From: Arachnopeziza araneosa
Lineage: Eukaryota; Ascomycota; Leotiomycetes; Helotiales; Arachnopezizaceae
Direction of reading: 5' to 3'
NCBI GenBank assembly: GCA_003988855.1
Contig: QYAI01000057.1
Location: 84,048-148,047 of the forward strand
DNA length: 64,000 nt
The notes beneath the pieces were generated by a model. The model was not told the DNA's origin. It saw nothing but the letters and a program-made list of their open reading frames with translations, and did not search any database. The translations under genes and the position numbers were made by a program. Shown here in pieces: positions 11,759-22,581 of this stretch (its first letter is position 1; the number at the start of each line of letters is the position of its first letter).

Positions 11759-13213
11759 CTATCTACTCTTTAGGTTTGGGAAGTTAAAGAAAGCCACTTG
11801 AACTGTGATATCATCTCGTTGACGCCGGGAGAATGGTGCACCAACGGCAAGCCGGCCAGCTATCAACTCGTGATGATTTCCACCAAGGGAATTGCGCATC
11901 AAATGCACAGCGACGTTATCGTCCTGGACCGTCGTCCTTCCTTCCACAAACTTCCAATCCACTCCTTTCTGAAATTGTCCAAAATCGAATGGCTCATAGA
12001 TTTGCTCCGGTTCGCTGCTTCTCCCCTTCGCCGCTGCTGATTCCAGCCATTTCCCCACAAGTTCAACAGCCTGCTGACTAGAGAGCGTATCCCACATACT
12101 GTCCGTGGCCATGATCAAGAACGAAGGTTTGTTTGGGTTGATCTTAGTAGCTGTCACGACTGGCTCAGCAGTGAGATACGGGGGCGTTCGAAAGTCGTAC
12201 CTGGGTTTCAAGGGCGTTTGACCATTAAATCTCTGCTTTAATTCTTGCTGCAACTCCAACGGCCACTTCCACCGCCCATCACCAAACCCCCGTGAGACCA
12301 TCATACCCAGCACCCGTCCATCTTTGATCATGTCGTTTTCGCCAGGGTGCTCCTTGTTGAGCCTGGCGATCTCTTCTTCGTTGCTGCCAGTCTGATCTAC
12401 TGACAAGGCTATCGCTTCCCATGCGCCGTCTGGCCTCTGTTGGCCCAGTACCGCTCTTGAATCACCGGTACACGCCACGTACAACGTACTCGAGACAGAA
12501 TTATACAGGCAAAGTAGAGCGCACGATCCAGCAAAAGCGGGAGCTAATTTCTTCATTTTGTGTTGCAGTGATTCTTTGCTCTGAGAGATATCCAAGGCTG
12601 TCTTGATAATGGAATCGTCGAGGTTCACAAACGCTTCCATGATAGCGTGCTGGACTACCTCGTCAGGTACGGATTCTTTTTTTGAGGCTGACTTGACTTG
12701 GCTCAAGCTGTGTCGCACAAATGGCAAGAGCTGCTTTTTTAGCAATTCTGCTGTCTGCCAGCCTACATGTCCATCAAGAACAGCCCAGGCCATCCACTGA
12801 TTACCGTCATTCCACGGCGAAGGGAATGTACCATGGGTGAACCGATCCTCGCAAGGATCATTAGAAGCAAATTGAGCGCCATCGTATCTCTTGACACCGG
12901 TCACTTTTCTGGGCGAAAAAGAATATGCTTCTTGCGATATGATACGGGTGACTTCGTCTTTAGAAGGACCCGGATCAATTACCAAGTCTTTGGTTGGCGG
13001 ACTCTCGAGACGTGGTACGTCGCGGGTAGTTGTAGCATACCAAAGAACTGGTACACTGACCGCACCAGCAACTGCAATGTATCTGACAATCTTGTTGGAA
13101 TTCGATGCTGAAGATGACCCTTTCGTTGAATAGAAACTCCTGGTCCTTGTCTGTAAAATTGGTGCTGTAGTCAAGCGACCAATACGCGTTGCAGCTGCAC
13201 GCAATGATAGCAT
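11759..13213 (-). CDS. PTC5: mitochondrial PP2C phosphatase, Ptc5-like
   Basis: An intronless gene for 484 residues. The N-terminus (1-40) is rich in Arg, Ser and Thr without acidic residues, like a mitochondrial presequence, and is followed by a hydrophobic segment at about 42-63, as in Ptc5-type phosphatases anchored in the inner membrane. PP2C motifs are in order: CEDRF (121-125), VLDGHVGW (145-152), TGDSRA (249-254), SVDQT (271-275), SRGFGD (308-312), MATDSMWD (368-375), and the terminal metal-binding RDDIT (466-470). Family members dephosphorylate and activate pyruvate dehydrogenase. Slightly odd are SMWD in place of the usual GLWD and SRGFGD in place of SRAFGD; all metal-binding Asp residues remain. 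Identification is strong; substrate is by family. Confidence 0.9.
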   Translation of the reverse strand: MLSLRAAATRIGRLTTAPILQTRTRSFYSTKGSSSASNSNKIVRYIAVAGAVSVPVLWYATTTRDVPRLESPPTKDLVIDPGPSKDEVTRIISQEAYSFSPRKVTGVKRYDGAQFASNDPCEDRFTHGTFPSPWNDGNQWMAWAVLDGHVGWQTAELLKKQLLPFVRHSLSQVKSASKKESVPDEVVQHAIMEAFVNLDDSIIKTALDISQSKESLQHKMKKLAPAFAGSCALLCLYNSVSSTLYVACTGDSRAVLGQQRPDGAWEAIALSVDQTGSNEEEIARLNKEHPGENDMIKDGRVLGMMVSRGFGDGRWKWPLELQQELKQRFNGQTPLKPRYDFRTPPYLTAEPVVTATKINPNKPSFLIMATDSMWDTLSSQQAVELVGKWLESAAAKGRSSEPEQIYEPFDFGQFQKGVDWKFVEGRTTVQDDNVAVHLMRNSLGGNHHELIAGRLAVGAPFSRRQRDDITVQVAFFNFPNLKSR

Positions 13214-13723
13214 TGTGGTTAGAGTGCAAACGAAGGAGATAATGACTTTAGATTGTGTTGCGTCATAAGGATATGATTTCTTGTATTCTTTAGTGCATGC
13301 GTGATTCAGAAAATTAATTTTCTCTCAGTTGTGGTTATTGAGGAATGGAGAACAAGAACCGTAAGCTGCGTTCTCCTAGCTTCAAAGTGGGGCAAATCCA
13401 AATCTAGCTTAGTATGGACGTGACCGCCAGAGGTCTTGGGATTTCGGCCTTGAAGATAACAGTACCGCCTGGATGTATGCCCTAGAGCCATGATTTTGAC
13501 CGACAAAGCATATCTGCTACGAGACGATCCCATGGATGAGGTTTGTGGACCTATCTTGAGGCTCAAAGTTGTTTTCGGAGGACAAGTGCCAAGGCTTCCA
13601 CATATTTTCAGCCACAGATACCACAGAGATCCGCGTGACTCTGAGAGACTATTTCCGAGGTCGCTCCTTCAGATCTGTACAATGATAATCGTCAAATGAT
13701 ACCCAGTCCAGAATATTCCTCAC
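13214..13723. other. intergenic between tandem minus genes
   Basis: This holds the upstream region of the phosphatase gene and the downstream region of the membrane-protein gene. I see no feature beyond ordinary AT-rich sequence. Confidence 0.5.
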
Positions 13724-14898
13724 TCAGGTCAATCCAACCAAAGCCATTTTCTGCACAGCGGTCTTGTTCCACTCTTGTGCAAACCATGCGGAAGCAAGCC
13801 CATAGCGATCTTTAGGCGCCGAAGCAGAAAAACAATCCATTGGTAGGCTTGAACTGTTTATTCCGATCATGATCGAGCCATTACCTAGCAGAGCTCCACT
13901 TCCTACAAAATCGGCATAATGTATCCTCGAATTATTCGCCAGACCTGCAATGAACATGAACAAAAAGAGGAAGTACATCGAACCAGTAAATCTCATTGCT
14001 ATCGCACCCTGCTTCCAAAATCCATCTATTACGGAATTTAGTATCAGCAGTTGTCTTATTTCAGCATGAAAAACCCGCCAATTCCACATCTTAAAGAGAC
14101 CGCAAAGGCAGTAGATAAAAGAAACTTACCGGATCCTCCTGTAGACTCCGTGGACCACTGCCACCATCCACCAAGAACAATCCCAGCGAGCGCGATGAGG
14201 CCAATGATGCCTCCCATGAACTGGGTCATTGAAAAATATTCCAGATCGCGTGATGCCAGACCTCCGAGTCCAGCAACACACTCCATGGTTGGCAAACTAG
14301 TGCAGTTCGCACTGTCTTTCAATAGCCGTGGGCAAATTGCACCGAAAAGACGCATAGTGCCATATGAGTAGCCATTATCATTCTCATGCAAATTAGGAGT
14401 ATCGAGTCTGAGTTCATAGCAAATGAGAAACCATAGAATCGCCGTGCAGATTCCAACCACATAAGAAAAGATATCAACCCCTTGGTGCCAATTGATGAAA
14501 TTGCTGATCAGTGAAAATGCGATTGAGACGGAGGAGTAACTTGACGGGATCGAGTGGGTGTGCGACGCTCTCGCGCATTTGATGATGACCATCACTGTGC
14601 GATAGGCATTATACACGATTCCGGGTTCGCGGACGTAACTGGGTTTCGGACGTATGGTCGGGGCATCGTCAGTCTCGTGGCGGATGGATGAGACGGTACC
14701 AAAGAGACCAATAATCCAGGAGATTGACAAGCAGATCACCAGGTACGGCCAAGGGGTAGGAATCTGTCCCACGTCGTAAACCACCGCCGCTTGTGATATG
14801 TGAGAGGCATTTATCTCCCCGTTGCGAGGGTGGAAGTGGCCGAGAGGATTGTAAGGCCAGGAATAGCTCGAGAGTTGTGGATATGAAGCATTTGCCAT
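13724..14898 (-). CDS. uncharacterised multi-pass membrane protein, two exons
   Basis: Exon 1 is 14898-14130 and exon 2 is 14025-13724; the 104-bp intron begins GTAAGT and ends AATAG, and the earlier AAG acceptor gives a stop, so the join is well determined. The product has 356 residues. Likely membrane helices are at about 50-70, 122-161 (two), 226-246 and 270-286. Several N-linked sites lie in the N-terminal and C-terminal segments (NASY, NASH, NGS, NSSS, NKT). I do not recognise the family. The C-terminal 70 residues after the last helix are probably lumenal or extracellular. It is transcribed in the same direction as the Ptc5-like gene, about 500 bp away, which implies nothing about function. 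Confidence 0.75.
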
Positions 14899-15598
14899 TC
14901 CGCGGAAAATGAGCGACTGTGGTGGGTGGGTTGACTAAAGAGAGAGAGATGTGTTTACTCTTGAATCACTAAGAGAACCAACGACGGCACAGTGACAGTG
15001 ACATTGTCAAAATTATAAGGCTGGATGATTATGCATCTGAATAAGGGGTAAACTTTACAGCTTAATGATACATTCGACTCATGGCCCAATGCGGCGTTTT
15101 GGTAGCAACCGAACCAATGATACGCTGTATAGGCTCGGGATGATCCACTTAGTTCTATTGTGAAACCAAGCGGCTCTACGTAAACATCCATGCTGTAATG
15201 TTGGTCCACCCTCTATTTTCGTTGTAGAGTTGATTTGCTTTGTACCCTTATTTCAGCCTCGGACGACCTTCCGCATCTCTAGTCGAAATCGAGGCTCCTC
15301 GATCGCTTATTGCGTGCACATGGGAAGAGCTCAACGGTTATAGATTCATTCTCAGAAGCTTAGAAACTCAGACTCTGCAGACATTAGACTCTTGTCGTCA
15401 CTAAATCCTTGGACTATGTTACGCCACATCCATCCCCGCACTCACTCCTTGCTTTAGTGCTCCTACAGATTCCTAGCTGCGTAGATCATTTTAGCGTGAC
15501 AAAATTGCAGGTGTTCTGCAGCTTTCCTATCATTCAGAGTCAATTTGGGCATTATCATCCAATTAATGTAGTGTGTATTGCATCTACTTCATTAGATA
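14899..15598. other. intergenic, with one unexplained minus-strand frame
   Basis: A minus-strand frame from 15209 to 14955 (84 codons) sits just upstream of the membrane-protein start and has alternating hydrophobic stretches and three cysteines. It could be an extra upstream exon, but the only GT...AG between it and the next ATG would be about 24 bp, too short for an intron. I treat it as unproven. Confidence 0.4.
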
Positions 15599-16118
15599 AT
15601 GGGTAATTTTACTACCCTGTACTTTTTTTCTATCATTTTGGCCAATGTCGTTGTCTTCCTTGTCAAATACGAATATTTCCACCCACTGTCCAAGTTTTCT
15701 AAAGTGGCAATTCTCTCTCTCATGAGTGATTTTGTCAGAAAGGCTCCTATACGAGCAGATTTCAAGATGGATGAATGTTTACACGAACAAGCAGAGCAAA
15801 ACAGCCTTGTAAACTGGGAGCTCTGGGCCAGGCAAGATCTCTTGAGATGCAATACTATCCTCATACAGCAACTAACTTGTTTTCAGATACTTCTCCTTCG
15901 ATTTCATCTTTGCAACCAGTTTTGGTGAGCCCGTGGGGCTCGTAGAGGCCAAAAGGGATGTTAGAGAATTGATCGAAAACATACATAAGTCAATATATCG
16001 ACAGAAAACGTCAATCGATCCGTCCGTTTCCTCGTTCGCACAGAATATCGCTTCACGCTGTTCGAGTTTCTCTGCTCGACAAACATATAAAGAAGGCCTG
16101 GGAGTCTTCATATTGTGA
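15599..16118 (+). pseudogene. cytochrome P450 remnant with internal deletion
   Basis: Two frames join across a GC-AG intron (15832-15886; donor AG|GCAAGA, branch ACTAAC, acceptor TTTTCAG). The first starts with a membrane anchor and then HPLSKF, the start of the fungal P450 motif HPLSKFPGP. It jumps at once to a segment ending WELWAR, and the second exon continues YFSFDFIFATSFGEPVGL and EAKRDV, which matches the helix E/F region of pisatin-demethylase-like P450s (YAFDVI...FG..GF...GRDV). About 100 residues normally between these parts are missing, and the similarity stops about 40 residues later. The heme-binding Cys region, the I-helix and the ExxR motif are absent. This is therefore a relic, not a working enzyme. 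Confidence 0.6.
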
Positions 16119-18747
16119 TTATGCCCCAGTGGTAATTATCTCGACGATATTCAACATGTGCTTTGTAGGATATCCATCAGCTAATTCAGAAGCGCATTTC
16201 ATCAATTGTCAACCAAGAGAAGTGGTTCACGAGAACAACTTTTTGGATCAAAAGCTAGAAACACTGGGAGTGGGGCCATTCCAATCGTTGATATCGAAGA
16301 TCAATTGCTCATAGATATGTAAGTCGGTTCTGTTTCCTAGGTCCCAAGCATACAAGCATACGTACATCCACATTTCATATTTAACTTATGTCGAACAATT
16401 AAACTAACTAAATTGTATACAAAGGCTTACCAGACTTGATTCGATATCATTGATACCCACCAAACTCACAAACATAATGGCAGCGAATCTCAAAATATTG
16501 TAGCCAACACAAATAGAAATTGATTAGGCATTCCAGGACCAATTTCTAAGTAGTCCATCGCCAACTCATGATGAATGCTGCCGCCTCCCATTTATCAGTA
16601 CTCGTGTCCCGAAGAGCCTGCGAATTGAAGCTTCATATTCCCACGACGTCTTTGTTCACTCCCCGGTAAGTTATGCCGTTCTAGCTGGATGGCAAAAACG
16701 GGAAATTCGGCGGCCGCGAGCACATGCGAGATTGATCGACATCCAAACTGTACGGTGATGATGCTGACGAGTTTGTTCCAGATCGGTGGCTGCAGGCTTT
16801 TGAAGAGTATTTGTGATGAATGTAAATATTTTAGACAACCGTTTCTGTTTCAGGGAGACTCTTCTCTCTCCAATTATGAATACACATACTTTGCACACCT
16901 AAATGATCTGCCATCAGTTCATTAAATCCATCTTTGTGTAATCCGACAGTAAGAGAAGATAGACGGGATTGAGCGGCTCTGGGGTATGAGTTCGAAGTTT
17001 TGGGAGGAGAGAGAAACTAGGTCCAGCGGGCAGAAATGCGGCGGTCGCTCCTGGGAACAAAAGGCCGTAGTTATCGAGACTATATTATCGAGACTATGGA
17101 AGTCAAAGGAATGTGTTTTAAAGGTATAGAGTGTTTGATCATAGGACAACTAGAGAGATTTTAGTCAGTACTAGAAGAAATTGGATAATGGAAGTTAAGA
17201 AGACTTGGCCGGACGTGCTGAAATCGAGGTCTGAAGGGTCTGAAGTTTCGAGTAACCGACGGGCATCCTTCAAACGCACAAGGAGAGAGTTAGGTGCTCA
17301 GTACTGATAAAGAAGTTATGACAAGCAACAAATGGATCTGAAGAAAATCAGTGAAGCGAAGTGAGTTGTGGAAGTTCTCACGGGGCTCCGAATACTTCTT
17401 GGAAGAGATGATAGTGTTGAGCACAGTTGGAAAGCAGAAATGATGGAGGTTTCATTTACGATTAGTGCTGATAGGAAAAAAGGCTACGCGGATCACCGTG
17501 AAAGTAATTATATTGATGTAGACGGTTAGGCTATAGAAATAAAGGAGAGAAGGAAGGGTTACTACTGGTAGCCGTAATTGGGTGCTATCAATGCACAATG
17601 AATCCCTTGCTGGTTCTAGTCGCAGTTATGATGACAGAAGATTACCGGTTTGACTTCAAGCATTAATATGCTGTGCGGCGAAAATAAATTACTAGTACTA
17701 AGGAGAAGGAAGCAGGACTTGATTTTCAGTGGGATGTTCTGTTTGAGATGAATGATCATAAAGCAAGCTTTAATCTCCAGGTCTTGTGAAGTGGATTATG
17801 TATAATTAGGGTTTGAACCTCCAGATATTATGAAAAAGATTCAAAATTGAAGTTTAAGTTATATTTTGATTTTCGTTGCAACACTTCTCTACTACTATAA
17901 ACTCCCCCTCCAAGTTTTTTTTAGCTTCGCTTTAGAAGTTCTTACAGTTTCCTGCCATTTTAGAGCATCAAATCAACACAAGTCTCAACATCACATTATT
18001 AATTCTCTTTCGTCCAATCACGCTTTCTTACTTTTTAAAAAGCATCGGTATTTGGCTTAGGGTAATGTGCCTTTTCCGAAACAACAAGTACCAGGGTCAC
18101 CGTGAACAAATACCCGCGGGAGTTCGCCGCATTGTCCACAGCGTTTCGTTATCCGGGCAGCGATCCCAATTCACAGCTCCATTGAGTATATCGTAACCTC
18201 AGATCTAATTATCTACTATTGTTTCATAAACGATATGGAAAACGGGTTCTGAATGTGTTGCACGTGACAAGATGGAAACCATCATTGTACCTCCAATCCA
18301 ACGATCCCGATGTTTTATGAAGGTAAGTTGAAAGGAAACTTAACGATACTATTGAAATATTTGAGGCTCATGATGAATCAATAATTCTTACACTTTGTAA
18401 ATTGAGGTTCCAGATGCGTAGTGTCGGATGAGATGGCTAAATCAATTACATCAAAAACCGAATGCAAGCCCACGATATAAACCAGATCAAATTAGGCGAA
18501 CTTCAAAAAATAATATATCTACAAGGTCATACACCCTCGCATTGTGCGCTAGTCATCCGAAAATGCGAGAAAGTGTAGCGCGTACTTTTTCTATCGGTCA
18601 ATCTGAACATTCAATTGGCGGGCTGAGCTTGTACATTTCTCCGCAATATATTTGGCGATGAATACCTGGGCGGAGAAAGGTTAATTTAAACTCCTCATTG
18701 TGAGAAATCCGGGGCACGTTCCCTAGTTCATTCTCGAGAGTAGTTAT
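16119..18747. other. AT-rich intergenic, 2.6 kb
   Basis: AT-rich sequence with many stops in all frames. I searched for the remaining P450 parts (I-helix, ExxR, heme Cys) downstream of the relic and do not see them. No tRNA, repeat or transposon end is evident. Confidence 0.5.
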
Positions 18748-18754
18748 TATAAAG
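18748..18754 (+). promoter_or_regulatory. TATA box of the CE3 esterase gene
   Basis: TATAAAG lies 94 bp before the ATG at 18848 and is followed by a CT-rich tract, as is usual for strongly or conditionally transcribed fungal genes. Placement by position only. Confidence 0.45.
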
Positions 18755-18847
18755 TTGTTTGCTTTCCTCAACTCGGGCTCGAATATCTCGTCGTCAACTC
18801 ATTGATCAAACTTTTTTGTACATATTCCTTCTCAAGACATTTTCAAA

Positions 18848-19619
18848 ATGTTGGGCCTCAAAAGTATAACTCTTCTTTCCCTCTTTACCGCAGTGCTTTC
18901 CCAGACAGCGAAAACCATTCGGTACATGCCTTTCGGTGACTCCATCACTGAAATTGTTTGCTGGCGTGGTCTCATCTACACTCAGCTTCAAGCAGCTGGG
19001 TACACGAATGTTAAGTTCGTTGGCTCCAACAACGACCAGAATCCTGCAGGATGCGCTACAACCACCTACGATGAGCACAATGAGGGCCATTCCGGATTTC
19101 TCGCCATCGATATTGCGAACAAGAAGCAACTTGTCACCTGGTTGGCGAACAATCCTGCCGATCTCATTACCATGCATTTGGGTACCAACGATATTGTCCA
19201 GCAGAACAAGCCCGTAGCCGATATCTTGGCTGCATTCACGACACTCATAGGAGTCATGAGAGCCTCGAACCCAAATACCAAAATCATTGTACGCTATCGA
19301 TTTTGAGCTCCAGGGCTTCTAAACTGACTGTTTATAGGTTGCCCAAATCATCCCCATCGGTATTGGCTCATACAGCACACAAATTCAAAACTTAAACAAG
19401 GCTATCCCTGCCTGGGCTATCGGCTTGAACTCCACAGCTTCGCCCATCTGGGTTGTTGACCAGTATACTGGATTCCCGACTACGGATCTGAGAGATGGTG
19501 TTCACCCCAATGCCGCTGGCGATGCATTGATGGCCGGAAAATGGTTCCCGGCACTTGTTAATGCAATCAAGGTCATCGAAAATACGACCGCTAGTACAGC
19601 GATGGAGTTTGTGGCATAA
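18848..19619 (+). CDS. secreted GDSL/SGNH esterase, carbohydrate esterase family 3
   Basis: Exons 18848-19288 and 19338-19619 (49-bp intron, phase 0) encode 240 residues. Residues 1-20 form a signal peptide. The SGNH blocks are intact: MPFGDSIT (27-34, nucleophile Ser32), the CE3-type CWRGLIY block, EGHSG with the oxyanion Gly, LGTND (111-115), and DGVHPN (200-205) providing Asp200 and His203. The order and short length match CE3 acetyl xylan esterases, which remove acetyl groups from plant xylan outside the cell. No carbohydrate-binding module is attached. The gene stands alone between long noncoding stretches. Family assignment is confident; substrate is by family. Confidence 0.88.
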
Positions 19620-22581
19620 CTGGTTGGAAAACTTGGAAGTCACTCAGAGATATTGATGATCCGACTGTACATAGGTGGAATGGCCCGAAGATATTCATAT
19701 AGAGACTAGCGAAATAAAAGCTCTATATCTTCTGATTACTCTCATTACTTCGATGACAGATTGATGCCAGCTCTGTTTAAAGTGTGCACAGTGCCAAATG
19801 CAAGGATCATGGGAATCGAGGATAATACTAAAACAAAAATGGAAATCACGTCACGTTCAGCAAATTAAAAGTTTGCCACAATTTCTAGCGGTGAAAAATA
19901 CCCACGCCGCTTGTCCTACTCTTGCACCATTGGTTCAGCAAGTATCTACCTCCGTTGTCAGCAATGGCTTCCAAGGGTGAATTAGGCGGCGGTTTGATAT
20001 CACCTACCTTTACATATTTCTCAGCGTCTCTTGAAATCATAAAGCTCAGTTGAAGTGTATCTTAGCATCGTTCTTATTTTACAAGTACACTACCATTATT
20101 TCTCACAAAACAGAAGCCTGCTGTATATATCTTTAGACAATTTATCTTGCTGACTAGATTTCGCTCAATCTGAAGACTACCTATGCTCGAGGGTAGGGAT
20201 GGCATCTGCTTGGGTAATATAGAGAATAAGTGGAAGCAACGAAAACACATGAGCCAAGGGTTGCAAGGATTAAGGCAAAAGACTCATTTCAATTGGCAAC
20301 ACTCGCTGCACAAAAGCTGCCACTTACTATTTTAGTATAATTCAGTCTAGTTCAGTCCTCCGCCCCGCCTAGCACTTGTTTAGGTATTTTTTCAAGAAAT
20401 AGAGTCCGCACACCTTCAGCCGCCATTCAACTTTCGACTATTACCCAATCATTTTTTTCTCTTCGGATATGACCGTACAGATCTGGTAGCGATTTCTCTT
20501 AACACCTTGTTAGTGTGGCGCAATTACGTGGTTTTGGCTGAATTTGAGTTTTCTTGATACGGAGAAATTAGACACGGAATACACATGAGAGGTTGATGAT
20601 TAAATTCTTTGTTTACTACTTGGTTGTTTTTCTTAGAATACTAGCAGCACTTATTTTTATAGGGAATGGGTTTCATATTCGAACTTTCTGCACTCCAGCC
20701 TCTTAACCAACCAACTTCACATCATCTTCAGGGTATCATTCCATTTCCAAACTCCAGTATTGTAAATGCCTTACTTCCTCACAAACTCCTTGCCCTCTTC
20801 ACCTCCCTTTCCATTTCAACCCCTCCATTTCCCACCTGCCCATCCCCTCTCATTTCTTCCCCCTCTCCTCTCCCCTTTCCCGTCTCAAAACTACCATCAC
20901 CACTCCTAAACCAAGCCCTCTCGAATCCCCTCACTATCCGGTCGCCTCTCTTCTTACCTTTCCTGCCAACAGTAGCCAGTCCCAACGTAATCCGCTCGAA
21001 GTTCTGATCTCGTGACAGGTAGGTTGATAGGTTGAGGTAAGGGGATTTAGTTATCTGGGGTTGGTTGAGGTGTTCTGTTTTGAGGGGTGTGGGGTTGGGT
21101 AGTCGTTGGTGAGGACGGTGACGAGTTTGAGTAGGATGAGGTAGAGGGACAGGTCTGCTGTGGCTGGATGTTAGGGCGAGAGGTTAGAGATGGCAAGGTG
21201 GACGAGTAATGAGGTGAAAAGAATAGAGAGGGTGGAAGGAAGGGTCATATGAAACTGGACAAATGCGTACTCGTTGGTTGAGTCGTGATTGTTACTGGTA
21301 GTAGTATTGTTGTTAGGGGGCATTGTGTAGCAGGTGGTGTAGGCTCTCAACGAGTGTGGGGTGGAATTAGAGCTGCAGGGAGACAGAGAGCCTTGTGTAA
21401 GTCTTGGCCGATATTAAAATTAACTTTGAATACTTTGCAGATAGGCTGGTGCGCCACCAAACTTTCTTTCACGAGCAAGAGTGATAAAAACCCTGATTGA
21501 GGTGGTGTGCTGAGACGGATTAGAAGTAAGGGGGCTTAGACATTCTTTATAACATATGGTGACGCCTTTCTCAGGTCTATAACAACAACAGCTTCAAGGA
21601 CGAGCCAGGGTGCATATCCGCTGATTCCGGTGATCCGTCCTGAAGGGCGAGGAGGGAGCAGCATGAACAAAAGTAAATAGTGGAGCTAACCCAATTCGAA
21701 GAAAAGGTCCTACATCATGGTAGGGCGACTGTTTCAAAACATGGAGTGAGTTGTCGATCCTGATAACTTCCAAGTGTGGGGGTCTGTTTTCTTCTCTCTC
21801 TTCCGATAGGACAACTTCAGCATGCAAGAGCGGAGTACGAGACAACTAGTAGGAAACGGCGGAGCTCTTGAGGACGGATATGAGGTGCATATATGGGGAC
21901 CAATGAGAATCCTGGGAGTCCAAGAGGCGGAAAGCTTGTTGGGAATTTTCAGGACGCAGGCCCAAATGCGGGTGATTATAAATAACCTTTGGTAGATGCA
22001 GAGTTCCTGTCCTGAACTTTCAGGTAGGAAATAAGTCCCGTAAATAGAATTCCCGCGTTTGGTGAGCTGTCTTTTCTCTCATAGATTAGCAACTCAGTGA
22101 TTCAACCACTCGATTTTCAAGTTTCAATTTTTCAACACATATAAAACTGAGCTGGAGCACTGAAACGGAATTTTTTTAACTGCGATTGGTGAGATATATT
22201 TCATTAAATTCTAGCCGAGATTCCAGTCCCAGAAATTGATCCATGACAAATAAGAGCGAAACAGAAAGATCCAGTATTCTTGGTGCTCACCCCGAAGGGT
22301 TCTGAGCTCAAGCCGCTATGGGCGAGCGTCGGGATTTGGCCAGCCAGAATTGTTTGTCTTTCGAGTAGATTCAGCGTGTAACAAGTGTCAAATTACACGT
22401 AAATAGGAGAGAAAGGAGACAAAACGAAAGAAAGACGTAGAATGACGATCAAGCTTCAAGGTCCTCTTCAACAATACCTATCTCTAGTGAAAGTGTATTG
22501 CATCCCAGCCAGCAGCACTGTATCTTCGAGCTCACAACGAAGTGTAAAATCCGTAGGCTAGTTACTGATTCAGGACGCACA
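19620..22581. other. intergenic, 3 kb, with strand-biased blocks
   Basis: No gene is supported. About 20750-20960 is C/T-rich and 21000-21260 is G-rich, producing long but meaningless frames on either strand. The rest is AT-rich. Confidence 0.5.

Noticed and set aside
14955..15209. possible upstream exon of the membrane-protein gene
   Set aside because: The only available intron would be about 24 bp; kept only as a note in the intergenic entry.
20666..21007. 113-codon Pro/Ser/Leu-rich frame
   Set aside because: Direct product of a C/T-rich tract; no start context or continuation.
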